Positions 8,097-15,888 of a stretch of DNA of 33,378 bases are shown in pieces. The DNA comes from an uncultured Kineothrix sp. (GTDB taxonomy: Bacteria > Bacillota > Clostridia > Lachnospirales > Lachnospiraceae), in assembly GCA_910587275.1 (NCBI GenBank), contig CAJUMD010000028.1, positions 1 to 33,378 on the forward strand, written 5' to 3'. The notes beneath the pieces were generated by a model. That model was not told the origin of the DNA and ran no database searches. It saw only the letters and a program-made list of their open reading frames with translations. The number at the start of each line of letters is the position of its first letter. Position 1 is the first letter of the stretch. The translations under genes and the position numbers were made by a program.

Positions 8097-8225
8097 CAAC
8101 AACCCCGCTGCAAGCAACGGGGCATCAATCTTCCAGCGCTGCAAGCAGCGGGGTATTGACCCTCGCGGCAGTCGCCAAATATCCGCACGAGTGCGGCTGC
8201 TTGGCTCGTTGCCCACGGGAATAAA
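8097..8225 (-). repeat. Interspersed repeat, copy A (longest)
   Basis: Read on the minus strand it begins TTTATTCCCGTGGGCAACGA and continues through GAGCCAAGCAGCCGCACTCGTGCGG. This matches copies at 9206 and 10574. The rest holds a GC-rich hairpin CCGCAC-ga-GTGCGG and two related modules built on CCCCGCTGCAAGCA and GCGCTGCAAGCAGCGGGG. It is non-coding and lies directly upstream of the VanW gene. Family identity is by the sequence match alone. Confidence 0.7.
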
Positions 8226-8299
8226 AGAAGTATGGAATTAAGAAGAACAGCGGAAATAACGGATAAAAGATAATGGAAAAGATGAGGGATGAGGTGCCA

Positions 8300-9169
8300 A
8301 TGATAAGGTTAAAAAAAGCGGCGGCGTTAGCGCTCTGTCTCTGCCTGATGGCGGGTACGACGGTACAGGCGCAGGGGACTTATAAGGAAAGTGTGGATTA
8401 CTCGGCGGTATTTGATGCGGAATATTATTACAATACTTATCCCGATGTGCAGAAGACAATCGGCCATGATGCGGATAAACTGCTGGCACATTTTCTTACT
8501 TCGGGAATGAAGGAAGGGCGTGTGGCGAAAGCGGATTTTGACGTACATGCGTATATGGAAAATAATCTGGACCTGTTGGCACTATACGGTGTGAAGGATT
8601 TGAGCAAATATTATTACCATTATATGGAAGCGGGAAGAGAAGAAGGACGCATTGCCACGCCCAAAAAGGCTTCGGCGGACAGTAATGAAATCGCATCCTT
8701 TTCCACCAGTTACAATACGGAAGAAGACAGGGCGGTGAACGTGGAACTGGCGGCGCAGCGTATTAACGGCATTGTGGTGCAGCCGGGGGAATCTTTCTCA
8801 TTCAGTAATTCCATTATGTCCCGCACATTGGAAAACGGGTATGTGGTGGCGCCTTCCTTTGCAAGCGGAAGGGTGGTTTCCAGCGTGGGCGGCGGCATCT
8901 GCCAGGTTTCGTCCACTTTGTATGTGACCATGCTGTTATCCTCCATACCGGCAACCGAGCGTTACCCACATTCGCTGACGGTGGATTATGTTCCGAAGGG
9001 ACTGGATTCTGCCATTGTGGAGGGCATGAAGGATTTGAGGTTCCGGAATCCTTTTGATTATCCGGTGTGCATCCGGTCTTCGGCGGAGGACGGGACATTG
9101 GTTGTGGGGATTTACAAGGCGGAAGTGAAAGCGGTGCCGGAGGAAATGGTATTGGCGGGGGCAAGTTAG
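8300..9169 (+). CDS. Secreted VanW-family protein with duplicated N-terminal module
   Basis: A VanW-domain protein, a family found with vancomycin-resistance genes and in many cell-surface proteins but without a settled reaction. A signal peptide (MIRLKKAAALALCLCLMAGTTVQA, residues 1-24) is followed by two copies of a short module. One is FDAEYYYNTYPDVQ..LLAHFLTSGMKEGR (38-74), the other FDVHAYMENNLDLL..YYHYMEAGREEGR (80-117). The VanW domain (about 135-280) contains the signature GGGICQVSSTLY at 197-208. The start at 8300 is chosen because GAGG (8291-8294) lies 5 nt upstream and it begins the signal peptide; ATGs at 8273 and 8285 are in frame. It is probably an envelope protein exposed outside the membrane. 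Confidence 0.85.
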   Translation: MIRLKKAAALALCLCLMAGTTVQAQGTYKESVDYSAVFDAEYYYNTYPDVQKTIGHDADKLLAHFLTSGMKEGRVAKADFDVHAYMENNLDLLALYGVKDLSKYYYHYMEAGREEGRIATPKKASADSNEIASFSTSYNTEEDRAVNVELAAQRINGIVVQPGESFSFSNSIMSRTLENGYVVAPSFASGRVVSSVGGGICQVSSTLYVTMLLSSIPATERYPHSLTVDYVPKGLDSAIVEGMKDLRFRNPFDYPVCIRSSAEDGTLVVGIYKAEVKAVPEEMVLAGAS

Positions 9170-9205
9170 GGCAGGAAGCGTTCCGGCTTTTATAATCATT
9201 GTGCT

Positions 9206-9234
9206 TTTATTTCCGCGGGCAGCGAGCCACTGCC
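9206..9234 (+). repeat. Interspersed repeat, copy B (short) with terminator-like hairpin
   Basis: TTTATTTCCGCGGGCAGCGA then GCCA matches the first 24 bases of copies A and C with two or three changes. GGCAG (9218-9222) pairs with CTGCC (9230-9234) and is followed by TTTCCTTTT, a weak terminator shape for the VanW gene. It lies between the convergent VanW and MFS genes. Confidence 0.55.
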
Positions 9235-9241
9235 TTTCCTT

Positions 9242-10489
9242 TTAGTCTGCTGAAAATCTTTTGAAAATATTTTTTGTGCTAATGGCAATCATAAGCGACA
9301 CAATACCCGAAAATAAAACAACAGCATATTCAAACCCTTTACAGATTTCAAACAGGACACCATAGAGTGCATTGCCCAATGGCTGTGCACACATGGAAAC
9401 GGTAAGAATGACGGCAATTACCTTTCCGATTAAATTTTGTGGGGTTTCTGTTTGGATAAAGGACATCATCTGCACGGTAAAAATCGTTGAACATACCATA
9501 ATGGTAAAGCAGCATACGGTTATGACAGTATAATTTATTACTGCAGATGAAAACAGCATCAATGAAACACTAATCGGAAACACGCATACCGCACAAGTGA
9601 TTACGAGATTGCCCGATTTATAAATCGCCAGTTTGTTTGCAAAAATGCCTGCTCCGATACCTCCTGCCAGCCCGCCTGCCGCTAATGCTCCTTCTGCAAA
9701 GCCATATAGCCTGTTTGCCTGTGAAGCGTCTAAATTTAATACTTCTGTTACCAGATATGGAAGTGCGACAATAATCATTGCCGCAAGGAACAAATTGATT
9801 CCGCAGATGACAAGAACGGCTTTTCCGATTACAGGCTTCTCCTTTCGGATAAAGCGGATGCTCTCTGCAAAATCGGTTTTGGCTGTCCTTAATATACCAC
9901 CGTCTGAAGTTTGTTTCCGGAACGGTATTTTAATGAAAATTTCCATAACCGCCGACATAATAAAGCATACCATGCAAACCCACAATACAGGCTCTAATCC
10001 ATATGCACTGTATAAAATGCCTCCAAGTACAGGACCCGTCAAAGATGCAAACGAACTGATTGTATTGATAATAGAGTTTGCCGCCATAAAATTATCCTGA
10101 TTGGTAAGTGCGGGGATGCTTGCCTGCACGGATGGCTGATATGCACCCGCAATGCCATACAAAAAGCTCAATGTAACGGTCAGAAGGAGAATGAGATTCA
10201 CTTCATTCATAAGCAGAGAAAAGGCTAAGATAACTGCCGCCGTAAAAAAATCCAGTATTACCATAATATTTCTTTTATTAACCCTGTCTGCAACAATGCC
10301 GCCAACCGGTGACAGCAAAATGGCAGGAATAAAGGCACAAGCTGTAACAATTCCGTAAAGTGCGGATGAGCCTGTCAAATTTAATAAATATAGCGGTAAT
10401 GCAAATCTTATTGTTGCATTTCCAAACAAAGAGATAATCTGACCGATGACAACTAACGTAAAATCCTTTGAAAATAATTTTTGATTCAT
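9242..10489 (-). CDS. MFS drug-efflux-type transporter
   Basis: A proton-driven exporter of the major facilitator superfamily, most like the macrolide-efflux (Mef) group of Firmicute MFS proteins. About twelve hydrophobic segments span 415 residues. The loop 2-3 motif appears as GGIVADRVNKRNIM (about 63-76). GGAGG (complement of 10498-10502) lies 8 nt before the ATG. It is downstream of a TetR regulator on the same strand, 128 bases away, so the pair is probably co-transcribed and drug-inducible. Its base composition and codon use are visibly AT-richer than the genes on either side, suggesting acquisition by transfer. The exported compound is unknown. Confidence 0.87.
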   Translation of the reverse strand: MNQKLFSKDFTLVVIGQIISLFGNATIRFALPLYLLNLTGSSALYGIVTACAFIPAILLSPVGGIVADRVNKRNIMVILDFFTAAVILAFSLLMNEVNLILLLTVTLSFLYGIAGAYQPSVQASIPALTNQDNFMAANSIINTISSFASLTGPVLGGILYSAYGLEPVLWVCMVCFIMSAVMEIFIKIPFRKQTSDGGILRTAKTDFAESIRFIRKEKPVIGKAVLVICGINLFLAAMIIVALPYLVTEVLNLDASQANRLYGFAEGALAAGGLAGGIGAGIFANKLAIYKSGNLVITCAVCVFPISVSLMLFSSAVINYTVITVCCFTIMVCSTIFTVQMMSFIQTETPQNLIGKVIAVILTVSMCAQPLGNALYGVLFEICKGFEYAVVLFSGIVSLMIAISTKNIFKRFSAD

Positions 10490-10548
10490 TCTTTAAACCT
10501 CCGTTTTTTTCCAGTACCGCGCGTCGGTATGTATTTGCTGAAAAGATA

Positions 10549-10570
10549 TCTGCCCATGATACAGGGCAGA
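10549..10570. other. 7-bp hairpin between the TetR and MFS genes
   Basis: TCTGCCC (10549-10555) and GGGCAGA (10564-10570) form a stem with an 8-nt loop, without a strong T-run on either strand. It could partly end or pause transcription between the TetR and MFS genes. Confidence 0.35.
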
Positions 10571-10573
10571 AAA

Positions 10574-10616
10574 TTTATTCCCGCGAGCAACGAGCCAAGT
10601 AGCTGCACTTGTGCTT
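10574..10616 (+). repeat. Interspersed repeat, copy C
   Basis: TTTATTCCCGCGAGCAACGA followed by GCCAAGTAGCTGCACTTGTGC matches copy A (8183-8225, opposite strand) over about 40 bases with few changes. It ends two bases before the TetR stop codon (10618-10620), inside the TetR-MFS gap. Confidence 0.7.
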
Positions 10617-10617
10617 T

Positions 10618-11274
10618 CTATTGCTTGTTCTTTTGATAGATAGATGCCAGCTCCTGCAATCTCCCTAACATTTCGTTATCTACAATATCCAGACCAAAGC
10701 CTTGCAGCATCTGTCTGAATACCATAAACTTACGGTAGGATTCTTCCTCAGTACTATCAAATATCATAGGATTCATCCAGACATTTGCTGCAAGCAAAAT
10801 CAGTTCTGCCAATTGCTCCGGGTAATCCGTTTTAATAGAGCCGTCTGAAATCCCCTGACTGATAATCGGCAAAATATAATTTGGCGCTGCGTTATCTATG
10901 GTATCATGCAAAAGACTGAAAAGAAGTTTCGGGTTATTATGAAAATCTGGAGCTACTGTAAAAATATCGTTCTGTACCGGCCGGCTGATTGATTCCCTGA
11001 AAATTGTTTTCAACTTATCCCTGCCGCTAAGGTCAGAACGGTCGCGAATGACCGCAAGCATCTGATTGGATTCAGCTGTCATCCTGTCTGTAACAGCAAG
11101 TAAAATATCCTCTTTTGACTTAAAATGATGATAGATGGCGCCTTTGCTAAGACCGCCTAAATTATCTATAATATCCTGAATGGAAGTATGCTCATACCCC
11201 TTTTCCATAAATAAGCGGAAAGCAACATCCAATATTAAATGAACAGTTTCTTCCGGATGCTTATTTCTTGCCAT
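10618..11274 (-). CDS. TetR-family transcriptional repressor
   Basis: A dimeric ligand-responsive repressor. The N-terminal helix-turn-helix is clear: AFRLFMEKGYEHTSIQDIIDNLGGLSKGAIYHHFKSKEDILLAV (about 17-60). The remainder is a helical ligand-binding domain. Length 218 is slightly above the family average. AAGGAGG (complement of 11285-11291) lies 10 nt before the ATG. Two matching palindromes in its promoter indicate autoregulation, and the MFS gene downstream is the obvious target; binding of the exported drug would relieve repression. Like the MFS gene it is AT-richer than its surroundings. Confidence 0.9.
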   Translation of the reverse strand: MARNKHPEETVHLILDVAFRLFMEKGYEHTSIQDIIDNLGGLSKGAIYHHFKSKEDILLAVTDRMTAESNQMLAVIRDRSDLSGRDKLKTIFRESISRPVQNDIFTVAPDFHNNPKLLFSLLHDTIDNAAPNYILPIISQGISDGSIKTDYPEQLAELILLAANVWMNPMIFDSTEEESYRKFMVFRQMLQGFGLDIVDNEMLGRLQELASIYQKNKQ

Positions 11275-11292
11275 GTTTCCTCATCCTCCTTA

Positions 11293-11309
11293 ACATACTA
11301 ATGGTATGT
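11293..11309. promoter_or_regulatory. TetR-type operator 1
   Basis: ACATAC-taatg-GTATGT is a perfect 6-bp inverted repeat with a 5-nt centre, immediately downstream (minus strand) of the -10 element of the TetR promoter. It shares CATAC-N5-GTATG with operator 2; centres are 27 bp apart. Confidence 0.72.
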
Positions 11310-11313
11310 ATCG

Positions 11314-11343
11314 ATATTATCATACTGATGGTATGGTTGTCAA
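11314..11343 (-). promoter_or_regulatory. Sigma-A promoter of the TetR-MFS operon
   Basis: On the minus strand a perfect TTGACA (complement of 11338-11343) is followed after 18 bp by TAATAT (complement of 11314-11319); GATAAT with a 16-bp spacer is an alternative. Operator 2 fills the spacer, so bound repressor would block RNA polymerase. Confidence 0.75.
11321..11335. promoter_or_regulatory. TetR-type operator 2 (inside the promoter spacer)
   Basis: CATAC-tgatg-GTATG, a 5-bp inverted repeat with a 5-nt centre. It differs from operator 1 only in the centre and lies between the -35 and -10 elements. Confidence 0.72.
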
Positions 11344-11488
11344 GATATTTGATCATGCATTTATTGCTGCATATCCGGGAGACATATTCAAAAAAAGGAT
11401 GACAAAGGATACCCGGCGCGTTAGAATGGATATATACAACAGTATGGGGAATAAATTACGGATGACAAAAGATGAAGGAGGTACAGCG

Positions 11489-11782
11489 ATGCTGGCTTCG
11501 GAACAGGGAACGGTAACGAAGGATAATTTGTGGGAAATCATTACTTCCCATCAGGGAGAGGAATTTTATACCGCGAAAAAGCTCCCGTTCACTTACAGCA
11601 TTAAGGGCGGCGAATTTTTTACCGAAAGGAAGAAGAAGTCCATTACGAGGGCGACGTTTGAACAGGCATACCAAAAGATTCAGGAAGACGGCGAACACCG
11701 GATTGTGGGACCAAAGACGTTAAACTGTTTCGGCGCTCCGTATGTATGGGCGGTGTTTAAGGCTTTGGGAGTCGTGGAATAA
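11489..11782 (+). CDS. Small protein of unknown function (97 aa)
   Basis: Not recognised. The start at 11489 is supported by AAGGAGG at 11475-11481, 7 nt upstream. The open frame extends left to about 11306, but that part overlaps the TetR operators and has no ribosome site. The protein has no signal peptide or membrane segment and carries a basic patch (FFTERKKKSITRATF, about 49-63). Its C-terminus is hydrophobic and aromatic (LNCFGAPYVWAVFKALGVVE). It sits 15 or 39 bases, depending on the start used, before the secreted protein of the two-component operon and may be its first gene. No promoter was identified with confidence. Confidence 0.6.
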   Translation: MLASEQGTVTKDNLWEIITSHQGEEFYTAKKLPFTYSIKGGEFFTERKKKSITRATFEQAYQKIQEDGEHRIVGPKTLNCFGAPYVWAVFKALGVVE

Positions 11783-11797
11783 AAAAGGGGTGCAGGC

Positions 11798-12946
11798 GTG
11801 AAAGGCGGTCAGGGGCATTGGATGAAGATACATAAGGGAATCATCATGGCGCTGCTGTTTTGCTGTGTGTGCTGTTTTGGTTTTTCCGTAACGATACAGG
11901 CAGCGGAACCGGCGGGGACAACGGACATGTGGGAACCGGGGCAGAATGCGGGGGAGGACAGTATCCGCCTGTTGTATGAGGAATACCGGGGGAACTTTGA
12001 GTCCGTGGAATACAGGGCGGACATTTCCGCCTGCGGGTTCCGTATCATTGAGGAACATATTTTTCCCGTGGAAATGAGACGGTTCGGAGAGGTCAGCGTC
12101 ATTCCGGCGTTCGACGGGAAGTATCACCGGCTTGCCTTGTTTTTGGTATTGCAGGACGGTACGGTGATTTATAAGACGGACCAGTTGGAGACGAACCATT
12201 GCAGGCAGGGTGAAATGGAGCAGCCGACCAGGGAGATTTCCGCCATTTCCCTGCAGGATGTGGACGGGGACGGAAGGGTGGATATTGTGCTGATTACCGT
12301 TTGCGACGGCGGGAACGGCTCTTTTAAAGTGGGGGACGTGCTGTTCCAAAACGGTGACGGTACGGGATTTTACAGGGACTACCGGATTTCCGATAAGATA
12401 AACCGATTTGGCATGAACAAAAGCATCGAACTGATTACCGCTTTTGCCAGGGACGGATATTCCACGGAATTTCTGTATACGGCGGCGACTTTGGATGAAC
12501 TTTTGGCAAACGGGTTCCATATCATCGATGAGCAGAATTACCCGCGGAATTTTGAAAAGCTGGGACGGCTGCGTGTGGTGCCGGGGACGTACCGTATTTC
12601 CGATTATGATGTGTTCATGATTTACCTGGTGAACGGGAACGGTGATATCGTATCCAGCCTGCAGCCCATGGGGGATTATGATAACCTGTATGCCTTAAGG
12701 GGGATTAGCTGCAGGGATATCGACGGGGACGGGCTAAAGGATATTGTGGTGTTGGCGCGTTACAGTTATGAGGGCGACGGGCACCAGTTGATTGTGCAGA
12801 GCGATTATGCCGTTTATTACCAAAGGACCGGCGGGTTTTCGGCAGATGCGAAGATAAAGGAATGGTACCGGTGCAGCGATGAGGAGACCATGGAGGGACT
12901 TGTGGAGAAAGCGCGGGCTTATTGGGGGTGGAAAGCGGAACCATGA
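11798..12946 (+). CDS. Secreted protein of unknown function with an internal duplication and DxDGDG loops
   Basis: Not assigned to a named family. A signal peptide (KIHKGIIMALLFCCVCCFGFSVTIQAAEP, about 10-38) indicates export. Two halves are homologous. GFRIIEEHIFPVEMRRFGEVSVIP (80-103) matches GFHIIDEQNYPRNFEKLGRLRVVP (239-262). ISLQDVDGDGRVDIVLIT (150-167) matches ISCRDIDGDGLKDIVVLA (303-320). The DxDGDGxxD loops look like calcium-binding FG-GAP or EF-hand-type loops. Start is uncertain: GTG at 11798 has AAGGGG 7 nt upstream; ATG at 11822 has AGGGG 6 nt upstream and begins the signal peptide more directly. Its stop overlaps the response regulator start by 4 bases (ATGA), implying translational coupling, so it may be a sensor accessory. 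Confidence 0.72.
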   Translation: MKGGQGHWMKIHKGIIMALLFCCVCCFGFSVTIQAAEPAGTTDMWEPGQNAGEDSIRLLYEEYRGNFESVEYRADISACGFRIIEEHIFPVEMRRFGEVSVIPAFDGKYHRLALFLVLQDGTVIYKTDQLETNHCRQGEMEQPTREISAISLQDVDGDGRVDIVLITVCDGGNGSFKVGDVLFQNGDGTGFYRDYRISDKINRFGMNKSIELITAFARDGYSTEFLYTAATLDELLANGFHIIDEQNYPRNFEKLGRLRVVPGTYRISDYDVFMIYLVNGNGDIVSSLQPMGDYDNLYALRGISCRDIDGDGLKDIVVLARYSYEGDGHQLIVQSDYAVYYQRTGGFSADAKIKEWYRCSDEETMEGLVEKARAYWGWKAEP

Positions 12947-13596
12947 TTAAGATACTTGTAGTGGATGATGAAAAACCAATTTGTGATTTGATTGATTTGA
13001 ACCTGTCTTCGGCAGGGTACCGCTGTACTTGCGTGCAGAACGGACTGGATGCCATCAGCATGATTGAAAAGGATGCGTTTGACCTGATCCTTTTGGATAT
13101 CATGCTTCCGGGGGCGGACGGCTACGACGTGATGGAATATATTCTGCCGTTTGGGATTCCCGTAATCTTTATCACGGCAAAACATGAGGTTAAGGACCGG
13201 GTGAAAGGGCTTAAATTGGGGGCGGACGATTATCTGGTGAAACCGTTTGACGTGGTGGAACTAGTGGCGCGGGTGGAAGCGGTGCTGCGCCGTTACAATA
13301 AGGCGGAACAGACGATTACCGCAGGCGACGTGGTGGTGGATGTGGAAGCCCGCAGGGTGACGAAGGCGGGAAAACCGGTGGTGCTGACCAATAAGGAATT
13401 CGGTCTGCTGATGCTTTTCGTGAAAAACAAAAACGTGGCGCTTTTCCGGGAAACCCTGTACGAGAAAGTGTGGGAAGGCGAATATTTTGGCGACAGCCGT
13501 ACCCTGGACCTGCATGTACAGCGTCTGCGGAGGAAGCTGGGCTGGGAACACAACCTGGTGGCGGTATATAAGGTGGGCTACCGGTTAGAGGTGTAA
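12943..13596 (+). CDS. OmpR/PhoB-family response regulator
   Basis: Receives a phosphoryl group from the adjacent kinase and binds DNA. The receiver domain (1-115) has the acidic pair Asp8-Asp9, phospho-acceptor Asp52 in LLDIMLP, Thr78 in FITAK and Lys100 in DDYLVKPFD. The C-terminal winged helix (about 125-217) is typical: LTNKEFGLLMLFVKN and RTLDLHVQRLRRKLG, ending YKVGYRLEV. The start at 12943 overlaps the preceding stop by 4 bases and gives a normal N-terminus (MIKILVVDDE); the frame is open from 12922. The four 11-bp direct repeats at 15886-15929 are a plausible binding site; this is inference. Confidence 0.93.
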   Translation: MIKILVVDDEKPICDLIDLNLSSAGYRCTCVQNGLDAISMIEKDAFDLILLDIMLPGADGYDVMEYILPFGIPVIFITAKHEVKDRVKGLKLGADDYLVKPFDVVELVARVEAVLRRYNKAEQTITAGDVVVDVEARRVTKAGKPVVLTNKEFGLLMLFVKNKNVALFRETLYEKVWEGEYFGDSRTLDLHVQRLRRKLGWEHNLVAVYKVGYRLEV

Positions 13597-13613
13597 GGAG
13601 TAAAAGTATCACG

Positions 13614-15032
13614 ATGAAATTTTCATTCAAGTTACTGCTTTGGACGATGGTGCTGTTGGCGGCGGCATTGGGGCTTAGCGGGTTTTATTTCGTGAATTAT
13701 GTGTTTGTGACCTCCCTGGAACGGGAGGTGGGACAGGCTTTGGATGAGAACAGTATCCTGCGCTTTGCCTTTGAAACGGCGGCGCTTAATGTGCCAACCA
13801 AATACGGGATTCTGCAGGACAGTACGGTGGAGGAAATTGCACCGAACCTGGAACGGGGCGGGCGGGACAGCGGACGCCTGATACGGATTTCCGATGAGGA
13901 AAGGAATGCGTTATATGCCAGCGACGGGTTTGCGGCGGACAATGAACTGCTTGACCAAACGGACGAAAGCACAAAAACTTACCGGATTATCGAGTGGAAC
14001 GGGCACTATTACGTGCAGACAGGGGTGACGGTCAATACGCTGGACCGTGAGCTTTATTTGGAGACGATGCGGGATGTGTCGGAAGTGTTCCGCGAACGTG
14101 CCGTGGGATTTTCCCTTTACCGGAGGGTGACACTGCTGATTCTTTTTGCGGGTACGGTTATTATGTACCTGATTTCTTCGTGGCTGACAAAGCCGATCCG
14201 CCTGCTGACGAAAGCGACGAAACGGATGGCGGAAGGGGATTATTCCTACCGTGCCGTGCAAGTCAGTCGGGATGAACTTGGGCAACTGACCCGTGATTAT
14301 AATGTGATGGCGAATGCCCTGGAGGAAAATATCGGCAAGCTGGAGGGTGAAATCCAGGCGAGGGAGGACTTTGTCGCCGCATTTGCCCATGAACTGAAAA
14401 CGCCGTTGACGGCTATCATCGGATATGCCGATATGCTCCGTTCCCATAAGCTGGATGAGGAAAAGAGCTTTCTGTCCGCAAATTATATATACACGGAGGG
14501 GAAGCGGCTGGAAGCCATGTCGTTCCGGCTGTTGGACCTCATCGTGACGAAACGGGGAGAGGCGGAATTCCAAACGGTTCCGGCACGTTCGGTATTCTCT
14601 TATTTGGAAGAAATGTTCGGGAACGAAACGGAGCGGAAGATTGTCTGCCGTTATGAGGATGCCGGTCTTTGGATGGAAGGGAATTTAATCAAGACGGTAC
14701 TGGTTAATTTGATTGATAATGCATGTAAGGCCTCCGAGGACGGGGGATTGGTGGAAGTGGAAGGAAGCAGGGAGGAAGCGGGGTACCGTTTTTCCGTGCG
14801 GGATTACGGTGTGGGAATACCGGCGGAGGAACAGCATAAAGTGACACGGGCTTTTTATATGGTGGACAAGTCCCGTGCAAGGAGCAAGAACGGAGCAGGT
14901 CTTGGGCTGGCACTCTGTGCGGAAATCCTGAAACTGCATGGCAGTGTGCTGGAAATAGAAAGCGAGGCGGGGCGCGGTTCCCGCATCGGTTTTGTCCTTC
15001 CGGGCAGGGAGGAGGTTTGTGGTGAAGGATAA
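13614..15032 (+). CDS. Membrane sensor histidine kinase
   Basis: Partner of the preceding response regulator. TM1 is at about 7-28, followed by an extracytoplasmic sensor of roughly 130 residues (35-165), TM2 at about 170-189 and a HAMP domain (190-243). The HisKA box AFAHELKTPLTAIIGY has phospho-acceptor His259. The ATPase domain shows VLVNLIDNACKAS (N box), VRDYGVGIP (G1) and GAGLGLALCAEIL (G2). Length 472 is ordinary. It begins 17 bases after the regulator and its end overlaps the next gene. The short extracytoplasmic domain is not a recognised ligand-binding fold; the signal may be an envelope condition or the exported proteins encoded on either side. Confidence 0.93.
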   Translation: MKFSFKLLLWTMVLLAAALGLSGFYFVNYVFVTSLEREVGQALDENSILRFAFETAALNVPTKYGILQDSTVEEIAPNLERGGRDSGRLIRISDEERNALYASDGFAADNELLDQTDESTKTYRIIEWNGHYYVQTGVTVNTLDRELYLETMRDVSEVFRERAVGFSLYRRVTLLILFAGTVIMYLISSWLTKPIRLLTKATKRMAEGDYSYRAVQVSRDELGQLTRDYNVMANALEENIGKLEGEIQAREDFVAAFAHELKTPLTAIIGYADMLRSHKLDEEKSFLSANYIYTEGKRLEAMSFRLLDLIVTKRGEAEFQTVPARSVFSYLEEMFGNETERKIVCRYEDAGLWMEGNLIKTVLVNLIDNACKASEDGGLVEVEGSREEAGYRFSVRDYGVGIPAEEQHKVTRAFYMVDKSRARSKNGAGLGLALCAEILKLHGSVLEIESEAGRGSRIGFVLPGREEVCGEG

Positions 15033-15888
15033 AAAAAAGACGGGAAAGGGAAAAAGGAAACCGCAGGATGGAGGGAACGGCATGTGGGTGCTGTTTCCTG
15101 CTTTCACGGTCTGCGTCATGCTGCTGTCCGTATGGGGACCGGAAGCGCTGGCGGAGTATAAGGACGGCGCGATTCTGAACGTGACGCATACGGAGGAGAC
15201 GGAAGCGGCAGGGGAAGGATACCGTTATACGTTAAGCGCCAATGAGAAGCTGTATATCCTTTCCCAGTGCCTGAACAGCCAGACACTGCCGGAAAGCGAA
15301 CAGAATCCGGGCAGGACGGAAGGGGTGGATTACCAGGATTTGGGCGGCGCCTATGCGTTCGTGGTCAACCGCAGGGGACCTTCGGGACAGGAGATTACGG
15401 ACGAGCAGATTTACGGGACTGCCGACGAAGGGCTGGCGGCGTTAAAAGAGCTCGGAATCCTGCCGGATACGGTGAAGGAGGTGGACCAGGGTTCCTATGA
15501 TGCGGTCCTGTATTCGGCAATCGATGTGCTGGAGCCGAGGAATAACCTGGCGGTTTGGAAAGTGAGCCTGTCCGACAGCCAAAGGAATGCGGACAAGGCG
15601 AACCGCCTGATTGACGCATATATCGATGCGGACGGAGGGAAAATCTATGAATTTTACGTAAGGACTTCCCTTCTGTGGGAGGATATCGACGCGGACGAAG
15701 TGGCACGGAAGTGGAGCGGATATATGGGGCTGGGTGAACCTGTCCCTTATGAGTCGGACAATCCCCTTTTGGAGACGACGCCTTATTTTAAAAAGTATGT
15801 GTTTTCCGGGATGGGGGAGGAGCGGACGGTGATGACCATTGGCTTCTATGAAGGAATAAACGAATTTTTCCTGAAAATTTCAAAATGA
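15022..15888 (+). CDS. Membrane-anchored protein of unknown function in the two-component operon
   Basis: Not recognised. A basic N-terminus (KDKKKTGKGKRK) is followed by one hydrophobic segment (WVLFPAFTVCVMLLSVWG, about 22-40). A roughly 250-residue exported domain follows, containing paired strands such as YAFVVNRRG and YEFYVRTSLLW. It starts at GTG 15022 with GGAGG at 15011-15015, 6 nt upstream, overlapping the kinase stop by 11 bases, so translation is coupled. The frame is open from 14992, but that would overlap the kinase more deeply with no ribosome site. The tight linkage suggests an accessory of the kinase or a member of its regulon. Its stop codon lies inside the first 11-bp repeat. 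Confidence 0.72.
   Translation: MKDKKKTGKGKRKPQDGGNGMWVLFPAFTVCVMLLSVWGPEALAEYKDGAILNVTHTEETEAAGEGYRYTLSANEKLYILSQCLNSQTLPESEQNPGRTEGVDYQDLGGAYAFVVNRRGPSGQEITDEQIYGTADEGLAALKELGILPDTVKEVDQGSYDAVLYSAIDVLEPRNNLAVWKVSLSDSQRNADKANRLIDAYIDADGGKIYEFYVRTSLLWEDIDADEVARKWSGYMGLGEPVPYESDNPLLETTPYFKKYVFSGMGEERTVMTIGFYEGINEFFLKISK

Noticed and set aside
11306..11488. N-terminal extension of the 97-residue protein
   Set aside because: It overlaps the TetR operator/promoter, lacks a ribosome site, and a perfect AAGGAGG precedes the ATG at 11489.
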